64,000 nt of DNA from Vreelandella sp042466685 (GTDB taxonomy: Bacteria > Pseudomonadota > Gammaproteobacteria > Pseudomonadales > Halomonadaceae), in contig NZ_CP170448.1 of NCBI RefSeq assembly GCF_042466685.1, positions 3,906,001 to 3,970,000 on the forward strand, in the 5' to 3' direction. The translations under genes were made by a program, and so were the position numbers. Positions 16,017 to 24,222 of the stretch are shown piece after piece. The notes below the pieces were generated by a model. It saw only the letters and a program-made list of their open reading frames with translations, ran no database searches and was not told where the DNA came from. Positions within the stretch are counted from its first letter, which is position 1; each line of letters opens with the position of its first letter.

Positions 16017-17954
16017 ATGAAAAAAATTACTATTGGAATTTGCTCCATAGGAAGTGGTGTGGGGCAGTCTGTAGTCGACTCTTGCAAATTCTTCAGGGAA
16101 AAAGTTAGTCTAATAGGCCTAGGCAACAATCCGTTAGCTTATGGGGCATTTGATTGCGACAAATATGCAATAATCCCTAGTTACTATGACGATCAATACA
16201 TAATCGAAATTGAAAAAATCATTAAAAAACATGAAATACAAATCCTTATACCCGGGCATGATGACGAAGCACTGCTTCTTGCTAAGAATCATGAAAAACT
16301 AACAAATATAGGTGTCAAAGTACTCTCTTCCCCTTATGAGCTAGTATTAATTTGCCGCCATAAATCTACTTACGCCGAAAACTTTCATGAAGCTGCCAAC
16401 TACTTCGTTAAAACATACAAAGCTATAGATATTAAAGATGAGTTTTTCCCACTGATAGCCAAGCCTGAGCAAGGATTTGCATCTAAAGGCATTGAGATTA
16501 TTACAACTCGCGATGATCTTGAAAAGATAGAATTTGAGCCTGGTTATATTTACCAAGAAATCGCAGTGCCGCGAGGGCAGGATCCAAGCTATAACGCTTT
16601 CATCAAACAGCTTAGAAAAGGAAATAACTTACAGGTATCCGAAATATCATTACAGTTGCTTTTCGACAGAAACTCTGATCTTGTTGAGCACTGTGCCACA
16701 TATAACACACTTAAAGGTGGCGTACCTATTGAGATACAACCCTATACTACAACAGAACTGTCTGGTTTCATCAAAGCAATAACCTCTTCTCTCAAAAGGC
16801 TAAAAGCATTTGGCCCTATCAATATTCAAGGAAGAATAACTGACCACGGATTTAAAGCTTTTGAAATCAACCCTAGATTTACCGGCATTACGGGCTTAAG
16901 AGCTAAGCTTGGCTTCAATGAGGTCGAATTTTGCATATTCACATTAATTTACAGCATAAAAATAAAAAAACTAAAGCTTTCTAATAAATATCTAGGAATC
17001 AGGCAGGTTGCTAGCAAAAAAGTACTACAGTCTAGAGTAATATCTATAAAAAAAGAAGATTCTGTTCAAAAAAATATTCTTCTGACTGGATCAACTGGGA
17101 TGATTGGAAGTTACCTACTTAAACAACTATCAGACCAAGGACACAGCGTTTCAAGACTTTACACACAAGAAAAGGAACTCATAGATAACAAAAAGGGTTA
17201 TTCAATAACCGATTTAAAATCAGGAAAAATCAATCTTTCAAATTTTGACACTATTGTTCATTTAGGCTTTGCTAGGCCCAACAGCACTGACAGCGAAATA
17301 CACTCTTCCATCGTTAATAGCTTTGAACTAGCCACACAAGCTGCTCAAAGTGCAGTAGATCAGTTTATTTTTATATCGTCACAGAGCGTATATGGATTTA
17401 CATCAAATGGAAAATTTACTGAAGATTGTAAAACCAACCCTCAGAATAACTACGCACGCGCTAAGGTAACCGTCGAAGATCACATAAAAAGCATCACTAA
17501 GCTATCGAACGAAACAAGATTCACCGTACTAAGGCTTGCTTCGGTTATTGCTCCTTTTGACAGCAACCTGAGCCATGAAGCATACTCTTCAATGATAGTA
17601 AGCCTATTGAAAAATAAAACTATTACTCTTAGCACACCCAATCGCTTAATCAGTAAAATTGATTTTCATGATGCTGTAGACGCTATAGATCATTTCACCA
17701 ACTACTCTTCAAGCAGTGTTTACGAAGTAGTAAATATAGCTCCTAATAAAAATTTTAGCTTATTAGAAACAATGAAAACCGTAGCACAGGAACTAGGTAA
17801 AACGGAAGACATGATCCTTACAGAATCAATAGAAAATGAAGAACCTAACAACTTGGTAATTTCCGCAGAAAAAGCTGAACAGCAATATGATTGGAAGTCA
17901 AAAACAAGTCTAAATAAAACCGCAAAATACTTCAAAAAACATCTTGGATACTAA
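16017..17954 (+). CDS. ATP-grasp ligase / SDR nucleotide-sugar epimerase fusion
   Basis: Two enzymes in one 645-residue chain. Residues 1-345 form an ATP-grasp domain of the CarB/PylC type: N-terminal pre-grasp fold, PLIAKPEQGFASKGI near 145 for ATP binding, and FEINPRFTGITGL near 282 for metal and ATP. Residues 352-645 form an extended SDR with LLTGSTGMIGSYLL as the NAD(P) glycine motif, FIFISSQSVYG with the catalytic Ser/Thr region, and NNYARAKVTVE carrying the YxxxK pair. ATP-grasp enzymes join carboxylates to amines, so the pair could modify an amino sugar made by the upstream aminotransferase and reduce or epimerise it. That is inference; no characterised protein with this architecture comes to mind. 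It lies 3 bp ahead of the glycosyltransferase gene. Confidence 0.82.
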   Translation: MKKITIGICSIGSGVGQSVVDSCKFFREKVSLIGLGNNPLAYGAFDCDKYAIIPSYYDDQYIIEIEKIIKKHEIQILIPGHDDEALLLAKNHEKLTNIGVKVLSSPYELVLICRHKSTYAENFHEAANYFVKTYKAIDIKDEFFPLIAKPEQGFASKGIEIITTRDDLEKIEFEPGYIYQEIAVPRGQDPSYNAFIKQLRKGNNLQVSEISLQLLFDRNSDLVEHCATYNTLKGGVPIEIQPYTTTELSGFIKAITSSLKRLKAFGPINIQGRITDHGFKAFEINPRFTGITGLRAKLGFNEVEFCIFTLIYSIKIKKLKLSNKYLGIRQVASKKVLQSRVISIKKEDSVQKNILLTGSTGMIGSYLLKQLSDQGHSVSRLYTQEKELIDNKKGYSITDLKSGKINLSNFDTIVHLGFARPNSTDSEIHSSIVNSFELATQAAQSAVDQFIFISSQSVYGFTSNGKFTEDCKTNPQNNYARAKVTVEDHIKSITKLSNETRFTVLRLASVIAPFDSNLSHEAYSSMIVSLLKNKTITLSTPNRLISKIDFHDAVDAIDHFTNYSSSSVYEVVNIAPNKNFSLLETMKTVAQELGKTEDMILTESIENEEPNNLVISAEKAEQQYDWKSKTSLNKTAKYFKKHLGY

Positions 17955-17957
17955 AAA

Positions 17958-19283
17958 ATGAATTATGTCTACTGCAGTGATTTAAAAAACTATCAGGTTC
18001 TAGGTACGTTTTTAGAACTTCTTTACCACCTAAAAGTAACAAAGAATGAAAACCCAACTCCCATAGTACTAGTGGGAGCTCGTGATGCTAAAAAAATCCC
18101 AGCCCTGAAAAGCTTTCTTTCAGAAGAACTCGACATAAAAAGTGGTATATACAGAATCAACCAAGAGATTAACCTCAATAGTAAAATAGAAGAAAAATCA
18201 GAAGCGATTATTAATAAAATTAACAACATAGAGGAACTTCAAAAAATTGAATACAACGACATCAACATTGGCATTGGAATTGCCTCAAGCTTAATATCAA
18301 AATATAGATGCACGGAGCCTGATTTAAAACAAATAAGTAACGAATTAAACTCTTACGCTCAACAAAGCATTCTCTTTCTTGAAAGTTTTCAATTGATTGC
18401 TTTAAAAGAAATACAAGTTAACGATACTATATACATATACAATGGAAGACATTATAACACATACCCTCAATCACTCTTTTGTGAGAAAATTGGCTGTAAC
18501 TTACTCTATTATGAAAGAATGAACAGCTGGAAAAACTTAAGGATACAAAAGCCTAGAATTCACGACTTTCTTGCCACTACACACATTGTCAAAAGCTTAT
18601 GGGAAGATACGAATGATGCTGAAAAGGAAAACATAGGGCAATCTTTCTTTTACGAAAACAAAAAAAATCAATTTACTCAAAATTTTTCAGAAAAGTTGGA
18701 CATAAAAAAGCCCATTATCTCCTTTTTTTCTTCGAGTGAAGATGAATTTGCTTCATTGGATCCGAGAATCAATTTGTCTGATATTTTTGAGAACCAACGC
18801 AAAGCAATTGAATGGTTAATAACATGGGTAGCAACCCAAAAAAAATACACTTTAGTTATTAGACTTCACCCGAACCAAGGAAATATATGTATAAAAGACT
18901 ATAATTATTGGCATAACCTTTCTGGTAAAAATGTCGTATTAATCCCAAGCTATTCTAAAATAGATTCATATGATTTAATTAATCAGTCATCGAAGGTGGT
19001 TAGCTTTTTATCCACGGTAGGAATTGAGGCAACACGCTCTAGCATACCGAGCATTACTTTAGGAAACCCTATCTATAAAGGACTTGATGCTGTTTATGAG
19101 CCAACAAATATTGAGCAGCTAAAACACCTTCTAGAAAACGAAATAAAAACAAAAGACAAAGAAAACACAACACCTTATGGATACTATAACTTAAAACATG
19201 GCCCAAGCTTAGACTTTCTTCACCATACAGGGTTGGCTTCTTTTGAAAACTATCCGGATATTCTTAACAGTAAATGCTCTTAG
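17958..19283 (+). CDS. Putative GT-B-like glycosyltransferase (capsule-synthesis type)
   Basis: A 441-residue protein without signal peptide or membrane segment. The C-terminal half has the look of capsule-polysaccharide (KpsC/KpsS-like) or CDP-glycerol-transferase-like GT-B enzymes: LVIRLHPNQG near residue 302, then FLSTVGIEATRSSIPSITLG, a donor-binding pattern of Ser-Thr-x-Gly-x-Glu-Ala followed by a small-residue turn. The N-terminal half is rich in Lys, Asn and Ile and is not recognisable. It is the third gene of the AT-rich cassette and ends facing the PIG-L gene, with an inverted repeat between. It could transfer the sugar made by the two preceding genes. Donor and acceptor are unknown. 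Confidence 0.62.
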   Translation: MNYVYCSDLKNYQVLGTFLELLYHLKVTKNENPTPIVLVGARDAKKIPALKSFLSEELDIKSGIYRINQEINLNSKIEEKSEAIINKINNIEELQKIEYNDINIGIGIASSLISKYRCTEPDLKQISNELNSYAQQSILFLESFQLIALKEIQVNDTIYIYNGRHYNTYPQSLFCEKIGCNLLYYERMNSWKNLRIQKPRIHDFLATTHIVKSLWEDTNDAEKENIGQSFFYENKKNQFTQNFSEKLDIKKPIISFFSSSEDEFASLDPRINLSDIFENQRKAIEWLITWVATQKKYTLVIRLHPNQGNICIKDYNYWHNLSGKNVVLIPSYSKIDSYDLINQSSKVVSFLSTVGIEATRSSIPSITLGNPIYKGLDAVYEPTNIEQLKHLLENEIKTKDKENTTPYGYYNLKHGPSLDFLHHTGLASFENYPDILNSKCS

Positions 19284-19301
19284 ATTAAGTATCTAAATAT
19301 C

Positions 19302-19338
19302 AAGTAGCTGTCTTGCCTAATTGACATGACAGCTACTT
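19302..19338. terminator. Inverted repeat between convergent genes
   Basis: Perfect 11-bp arms (AAGTAGCTGTC and GACAGCTACTT) are separated by 15 nt. They lie between the plus-strand glycosyltransferase and the minus-strand PIG-L gene, so the repeat could terminate both. There is no clear U-run on either side, so termination strength is uncertain. Confidence 0.55.
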
Positions 19339-19351
19339 CAAAGATAATGCC

Positions 19352-20023
19352 TTATTTTATAATACGAATTAATGTAAATGCCTCTGCTGCTCCAACACCT
19401 ACCGAAGCTCCACGGCACTCGCTGTGCCTTTTGGAATTCAGGATTGATCTAGCGTGTGGCTCATTTCGCATTTCCAGTTTATAGGCTTCGAGTGCTTTAA
19501 GCTTCGTATCAAGATATTCTGAAATATCGACAAAAACATTAGGAATAAAAGGAGCAATACCCGGAGTGTACCATTCAGTAGAAGACAGTACTTCAAAGGC
19601 ATAAATTTCTTTGACGGAAGCATCTGGTAAGGGTCTACAGGCAGTGAGCACAGCCTGATGAGTAACTCGATGGTCTACATTCAAGTCACCGTTGTGGTGA
19701 GTGTAAACTACATGCGGTTCTACTTCGGCAAAAATCGTTTCTAGCTTCTGGACGATATCAAGCAACGGGACACTGTCCAGCCTATTATCGGGAAAACCAA
19801 GCATAAAGCTTTTCTTAATACCAAGTATATGAAGAGCTTTGGAGGCTGCCGTATTACGCGCATCCAGATCTTCTTCGGATGCTTCAGTCCGAGAAGTTAC
19901 ACCATCTGCCAAGAACGCAGCGTAGACTATATCGCCTTGTGCAACGTGCTTAGCAATAGTACCGCCACAACCCAGCGCTTCATCGTCGGTGTGGGCAGCT
20001 ACGACAAGGATGGTTTTATTCAT
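19352..20023 (-). CDS. PIG-L/LmbE family N-deacetylase
   Basis: Zinc-dependent de-N-acetylase fold, 223 residues. Metal and catalytic motifs are clear: AAHTDDEALGCGGT (His, Asp-Asp) at the N-terminus and THHNGDLNVDHRVTH (His-x-x-His type with Asp) in the middle. Family members remove acetyl groups from amino sugars (GlcNAc-PI, mycothiol precursor, antibiotics). The ATG at 20023 overlaps the end of the formyltransferase-PseI gene by 8 nt, so it is the last gene of the pse operon. In this context it may de-acetylate an N-acetyl group of pseudaminic acid or its precursor, allowing re-acylation by the fused formyltransferase; that link is inference. Confidence 0.88.
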   Translation of the reverse strand: MNKTILVVAAHTDDEALGCGGTIAKHVAQGDIVYAAFLADGVTSRTEASEEDLDARNTAASKALHILGIKKSFMLGFPDNRLDSVPLLDIVQKLETIFAEVEPHVVYTHHNGDLNVDHRVTHQAVLTACRPLPDASVKEIYAFEVLSSTEWYTPGIAPFIPNVFVDISEYLDTKLKALEAYKLEMRNEPHARSILNSKRHSECRGASVGVGAAEAFTLIRIIK

Positions 20024-21755
20024 CGAATAATTCCCAGCTTGTAGGCGTTCCACGGTTAACATCTATTTTTAGTGTTTTGCCAACCAATGTATTGAAGTGC
20101 TTTGGCTCTAAGCCAATACCGGGGCGAATACGGCGAATGTCCTTATCCTCGACCACTTCGCCAGCTTTCATGTCCCGCATAAAGTAAATCGAACGGCGGA
20201 AAATTTTATTCGCTTGTTCCGCCTCTTGGCGATTATAACTAGGCTTACCGACAGCCGCCCAAGCGTCACGAGTATCGGTGCACAATCTTTCGAGCTCTTG
20301 TGGTTCAATAGAAAAGCCGCTATCTGGCCCGCCATCATTTCGGTTCAAAATAAAATGCTTTTCTATCAGGCAGGCACCAAGTGATACGGCAGCAACCGAG
20401 GCCGTAGTGCCCAACGTATGGTCCGACAAACCTGGTACGGCATTAAATCGACGCCCTAATTCTACCAGTTGGGCGACATTTGCCTGTTCCATAGGGGCCG
20501 GATAGCTGCTAATACAATGCAGTAAAACCAGTTCCTTGCAGCCTGCGTTACGAGCGGCTGTAACCGCCTCTCCGATTTCATTTTCTGTAGCCATTCCAGT
20601 CGACATAATCATCGGCTTTCCGGTTTTTGCAACATACTCCACTAGCGGGAGATCCGTAAGCTCAAATGAGGCAATTTTATATGCTGGAGCGTTCAGCTCT
20701 TCCAACAGATCTACAGCGCTCTCGTCGAATGGTGTCGAGAAAACAGTGATTCCAAGTTCATGAGCATAATCGAACATGGCTTTATGCCATTCGAAAGGGG
20801 TTTGTGCCCACCTGTAAAGGTCGTAAAGCTTATAGCCATCCCATGGCCCGCCTTTAATCAGGAACTCTGGGCGGTCGCTGTCGATAGTCATCGTATCCGC
20901 TGTATAAGTTTGTAACTTTATCGCTGAAGCACCCCGTCGTTTTGCTTCCTTGATTGTTTCAAAGGCTCTATCCAAGGAACCATTATGGTTGGCCGAGAGT
21001 TCGGCAATAATGTAAGGCGGGTGTTCCGGACCAATTGTTACACCATCAATACTTATGTTCATGTTGTCCCCTGCTTTGATTTTTTTGCGAATCCTTACGG
21101 TAGCTGTAAGCTCGCCTTCACAAGTATTAGCACCGGAGAACTCAAGTATAAACTCACCATGTTCCAAATAGGCCTTCGGATAAGTTGGAGCATCTAACAT
21201 GCGGATATGATTATAAAGATTTTTGACGGAGCCAAATACAGGCAGCAAGCTCTGCTCAGGTGTCCGGCGTTTGAATATTACCGATTCGCCTTTCTGGGGC
21301 TCTGGCTGTGGCTCATTCTTTATCATCCATCGGATCAAATCGAAACTCAGCTCACCAGCCCGTAGATAAATTTCATGGGCCGTTCCCTCAAGTGAGAAAC
21401 GGCGCTTGGCGTACACCGGCCCCGCATCCATTTCTTGAACCATACGCAGTGCTGTAAGCGTAGTTTCTGTATGGCCCCGAACTATTAAATTCTGAAGAGG
21501 GCTTCCCCCTCGACCATATGGCACATCAGTCATATGGAAACACACGCATTCGTTGCTTTTCCAAATTTTTTCTGGGACTAACCAATTCCAGTGGAGAAAG
21601 AAAATATATCTTGGTTTTTCTTGTTGCAGCGCTCCCAATAACTCTTCAGGAGATGACACCCATACCCAATCAACTGATATATCTTTTTCTAAAGATACAA
21701 AACAGTGTCTATGCCATTCTTTACAACTAGCGATAATGTAAAATTTTTTCACCAT
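20016..21755 (-). CDS. pseI: Formyltransferase-pseudaminic acid synthase fusion
   Basis: A 579-residue fusion. Residues 1-230 form a formyltransferase-like domain with FHMTDVPYGRGGSPLQNLI (His74) and QEMDAGPVYAKRRF (Asp110), matching the His and Asp of the Fmt/ArnA-type active site; the Asn two residues before the His is Cys here. Residues 233-579 are a NeuB-family synthase condensing 6-deoxy-AltdiNAc with PEP: YIIAELSANHNGSLDRA, AIKLQTYTADTMT, FSTPFDESAVDLLEELNAPAYKIAS, LLHCISSYPAP, LSDHTLG, IEKHFILNRNDGGPDSGFS and a C-terminal SAF domain. The tryptophan-containing IKGGPWDGYKLYDLY is PseI-like rather than NeuB-like. Internal Met232 (21062) is preceded by GGGGA and could give a separate synthase. 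The start at 21755 is preferred over 21773. Confidence 0.93.
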   Translation of the reverse strand: MVKKFYIIASCKEWHRHCFVSLEKDISVDWVWVSSPEELLGALQQEKPRYIFFLHWNWLVPEKIWKSNECVCFHMTDVPYGRGGSPLQNLIVRGHTETTLTALRMVQEMDAGPVYAKRRFSLEGTAHEIYLRAGELSFDLIRWMIKNEPQPEPQKGESVIFKRRTPEQSLLPVFGSVKNLYNHIRMLDAPTYPKAYLEHGEFILEFSGANTCEGELTATVRIRKKIKAGDNMNISIDGVTIGPEHPPYIIAELSANHNGSLDRAFETIKEAKRRGASAIKLQTYTADTMTIDSDRPEFLIKGGPWDGYKLYDLYRWAQTPFEWHKAMFDYAHELGITVFSTPFDESAVDLLEELNAPAYKIASFELTDLPLVEYVAKTGKPMIMSTGMATENEIGEAVTAARNAGCKELVLLHCISSYPAPMEQANVAQLVELGRRFNAVPGLSDHTLGTTASVAAVSLGACLIEKHFILNRNDGGPDSGFSIEPQELERLCTDTRDAWAAVGKPSYNRQEAEQANKIFRRSIYFMRDMKAGEVVEDKDIRRIRPGIGLEPKHFNTLVGKTLKIDVNRGTPTSWELFDE

Positions 21756-21783
21756 ACAATTGCCTGCCAACATGGACTAATGC

Positions 21784-21804
21784 TATAAAATCTCAGATTT
21801 TATA
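21784..21804. repeat. 21-bp AT-rich palindrome upstream of the PseI fusion gene
   Basis: Perfect 10-bp arms (TATAAAATCT and AGATTTTATA) lie around a single C. The palindrome sits in the only sizeable gap of the pse operon, between pseH and the pseI fusion gene and about 29 bp upstream of the latter's ATG. It may be an operator or a promoter element; as a hairpin it would need some stem bases to open as loop. Confidence 0.55.
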
Positions 21805-21873
21805 TACCTACTTAATCATTAAGAAAAATCATCTAGAGCTGCTTATCCACTACGCACAGTTAATACTAAACTC

Positions 21874-22422
21874 TCACTTATAAAAAGAATTAATTTTCGA
21901 TTCCATAATATCGCGGCTGAGTTCCCACTCGTCGCATAGGATGCCGAGCCTATAAACGTTAAGATATTTCTCATCACATCTGAACTGCTGTTTAAATATA
22001 CCCTCTTGTTTAAAACCAAATTTACCATGAAGCTTAATAACAGGCGAGTTATACTCCAGAACCTCACAATAAAGCTTATGGAGTCCTAGCTTTTTAAAAG
22101 CGTAGTCAAGTGCTAAAAACTCCATTTTTGTCCCTGTCCCTCGTGGTGCATTGGGAGCAGCATAAAACCCCCAAGCCGCATTATTACTTGAGCGGTCTAT
22201 TTTGTTAAAGTAAACAACCCCGGCAGGTAGAGAATTAAGTTCATACATGAGATATAGATTCTCACAACTATTGTTTACTCTTTGCCACCAGGCTAAGTGT
22301 TCCTCTTGAGTAATCTCGTGTTGAGTATACATATTGGCACGTACGTTCGGTATATTTCGCCAGGAGCGCATCAGCTCAAGATCATTTTCAACAATAACTC
22401 TAAGTTTACCAAACTCACTCAT
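21874..22422 (-). CDS. pseH: PseH, UDP-4-amino-sugar N-acetyltransferase
   Basis: GNAT-fold acetyltransferase (182 residues) that uses acetyl-CoA to acetylate the 4-amino group of UDP-4-amino-4,6-dideoxy-AltNAc in pseudaminic acid synthesis. It shows LRVIVENDLELMRSWRNIPNVRANMYTQ (split here across the family's RN-x3-VR region), HLAWWQRV, the acetyl-CoA pyrophosphate loop NAPRGTGTKMEFLALDYAF, and LHKLYCEVLEYNSPVIKLHG. The ATG at 22422 overlaps the end of pseG by 8 nt. A longer frame from 22473 would sit inside pseG and is not favoured. Confidence 0.91.
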   Translation of the reverse strand: MSEFGKLRVIVENDLELMRSWRNIPNVRANMYTQHEITQEEHLAWWQRVNNSCENLYLMYELNSLPAGVVYFNKIDRSSNNAAWGFYAAPNAPRGTGTKMEFLALDYAFKKLGLHKLYCEVLEYNSPVIKLHGKFGFKQEGIFKQQFRCDEKYLNVYRLGILCDEWELSRDIMESKINSFYK

Positions 22423-23521
22423 TCGACCCCCTCGACAATAGCTTTTCCATAACTCTAGCCACGCCAACACCATCTGTTACACAAGATGCATTCAATGCTA
22501 GGCTGCGCATATAATGGATATCATTCAAAAGATTACCTATGTTCAGCGTCAAATAGTTAGGCAAATCACAACACTCAAGCACTATGGCAGCTTTCATTTG
22601 GCCCAGTTGCTTTGCTACCTCCTTTTGGTTGTCGGCAATCACCAAAATTATGGAAGGCAAGCCCAGGCAACTTCGTTCCCATGATGTACTACCAGCCCCA
22701 CCAATTGAAAAATCAGCGGCACACATCCGTTCTGCCATATCACTAACGCTAACACTTACCGTTGCCTGAAAATGAAGCTTAGAAGCCTGTTTTTTTACAG
22801 CTTCAAGATGGGGAGCAGCCCCCCCCATCACGATATCCAGCTCGGTCTTTGGTGAGAGGGTGCTGTTTGAAAGCGCTTCGAGCACTTGACCGGTGACGTT
22901 GGCCTGGTCTACACCACCCAACGAAATTAAAATACGTTTGATTTCCGGTGAGTGCCTACGCTCAAGACTGGCTGGCCTTAGCTCTGCAAACTCGGGACGA
23001 AGTAGCGCAAACGGTGGCCCGATCAGTTTCATGCAGGTCGAAGGGATCAGCGCTTCGTAATCTATCGGTTCGTGGCCCAGGTTTTGATCCAGTAAAACAG
23101 CACACTCATGTTCCCGATCTGCCAAGTCATCAATAACCATAATCTGCCCAACGACTTCAGCTAATTGACGCTCCCAATTAGCATCGAGTGCATAATGGTC
23201 AACAATCAACCAATCGGCGTTGTAGCTGGAAAGCACTTCATGGGTTTGGTTTGCGTCGGTCTGCCATGGAACGCTCAGCCAATTGGCATGAGCAGGCACT
23301 ATTACATTTTTTGACAACGTTTCTAATCGCTCTGGTGACTGCAGCAAGTGAAGCTCAAACCCCTTTTGCGTGATCAGGTCAGCCAGATGACCTTCATGGT
23401 TTCTACAAATAAACAGGCACTGATGGCCCTGTCGACGCAGCTCTTCAGCCAGGGTCAGGCAGCGCATAACATGGCCAGTGCCGATCTGGACAGAGGCATC
23501 GGCGCGGAATGCAAATTTCAT
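22415..23521 (-). CDS. pseG: PseG, UDP-sugar hydrolase of pseudaminic acid synthesis
   Basis: GT-B-fold hydrolase (368 residues) that removes UDP from UDP-2,4-diacetamido-2,4,6-trideoxy-beta-L-altrose, giving the free sugar for PseI. The N-terminus RADASVQIGTGHVMRCLTLA is diagnostic, including the catalytic His in the GxGH loop. The UDP-binding C-terminal half shows ISLGGVDQANVTGQVL and FSIGGAGSTSWERSCLGLPS. It overlaps pseF by 4 nt at its start and pseH by 8 nt at its end. Confidence 0.95.
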   Translation of the reverse strand: MKFAFRADASVQIGTGHVMRCLTLAEELRRQGHQCLFICRNHEGHLADLITQKGFELHLLQSPERLETLSKNVIVPAHANWLSVPWQTDANQTHEVLSSYNADWLIVDHYALDANWERQLAEVVGQIMVIDDLADREHECAVLLDQNLGHEPIDYEALIPSTCMKLIGPPFALLRPEFAELRPASLERRHSPEIKRILISLGGVDQANVTGQVLEALSNSTLSPKTELDIVMGGAAPHLEAVKKQASKLHFQATVSVSVSDMAERMCAADFSIGGAGSTSWERSCLGLPSIILVIADNQKEVAKQLGQMKAAIVLECCDLPNYLTLNIGNLLNDIHYMRSLALNASCVTDGVGVARVMEKLLSRGSNE

Positions 23522-24222
23522 TGAGCCTCTGTTTCTGCCTGCATTGCTTTAAAAAGCCACTCAGCACGAGCCCAGTCTTCAGATGTATCGATATCCTGTA
23601 CGCGATGGCGAGGTAGCTGTAACGGCACCGAATCTGCGCTAAAGATAGATTTTTCTTCCAACCACGCTTCAGCTTTGCCCCAGTAAAATTGTCCCGCATC
23701 GTGCCAGGCGTCTTCCAAGTCTTGAGATCGCGTCTGAAAGTGCTCTGGGTAAAACATAGCAACTCGGCCTTCTTCTGTAATACGAATAGCCCGCTGAACC
23801 GGAAAAGCATAGCTGGTTACCGAAAAAACAAAGCTAGCATCGCTTTTTTGAATTAATTCCCACCCACGCAGGAGGTCTTCTGAGGTGACGAAAGGTGCCG
23901 TTGCGTAGACGCAACAGGCATAAGCTACCGTTACTTCATGCTCACTGAGCCATTGAACTGCATGGCGAATCACCGGAAGCGTACCAGTATAGTCATCGGC
24001 CAGCTCATTTGGACGCAGAAATGGAACTTCTGCTCCCCAATGTTCGGCTGCTTCGGCGATTTCACGGTCGTCTGTGGACACAATGATTTTGTCGAAACAG
24101 CCACTGGCTTTTGCAGCTTCAATCGACCAAGCAATCATCGGTTTGCCACAGAATTCTTTAACGTTTTTGCGTGGAATACGTTTACTGCCGCCACGGGCGG
24201 GGATGATCGCAACTTGGCTCAT
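23518..24222 (-). CDS. pseF: PseF, CMP-pseudaminic acid synthetase
   Basis: Cytidylyltransferase (234 residues) that activates pseudaminic acid with CTP. It has the CMP-sugar synthetase signature IIPARGGSKRIPRKNVKEF, then KPMIAWSIEAA, IIVSTDDREIAEAA and AEVPFLRPNELADDYTGT. A C-terminal DIDTSEDWARAEWLF matches the metal-binding and dimer segment of the family. It overlaps pseC at the start and pseG at the end by 4 nt each. The CMP-sugar is the likely donor for the large glycosyltransferase at the head of this operon. Confidence 0.95.
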   Translation of the reverse strand: MSQVAIIPARGGSKRIPRKNVKEFCGKPMIAWSIEAAKASGCFDKIIVSTDDREIAEAAEHWGAEVPFLRPNELADDYTGTLPVIRHAVQWLSEHEVTVAYACCVYATAPFVTSEDLLRGWELIQKSDASFVFSVTSYAFPVQRAIRITEEGRVAMFYPEHFQTRSQDLEDAWHDAGQFYWGKAEAWLEEKSIFSADSVPLQLPRHRVQDIDTSEDWARAEWLFKAMQAETEAQ

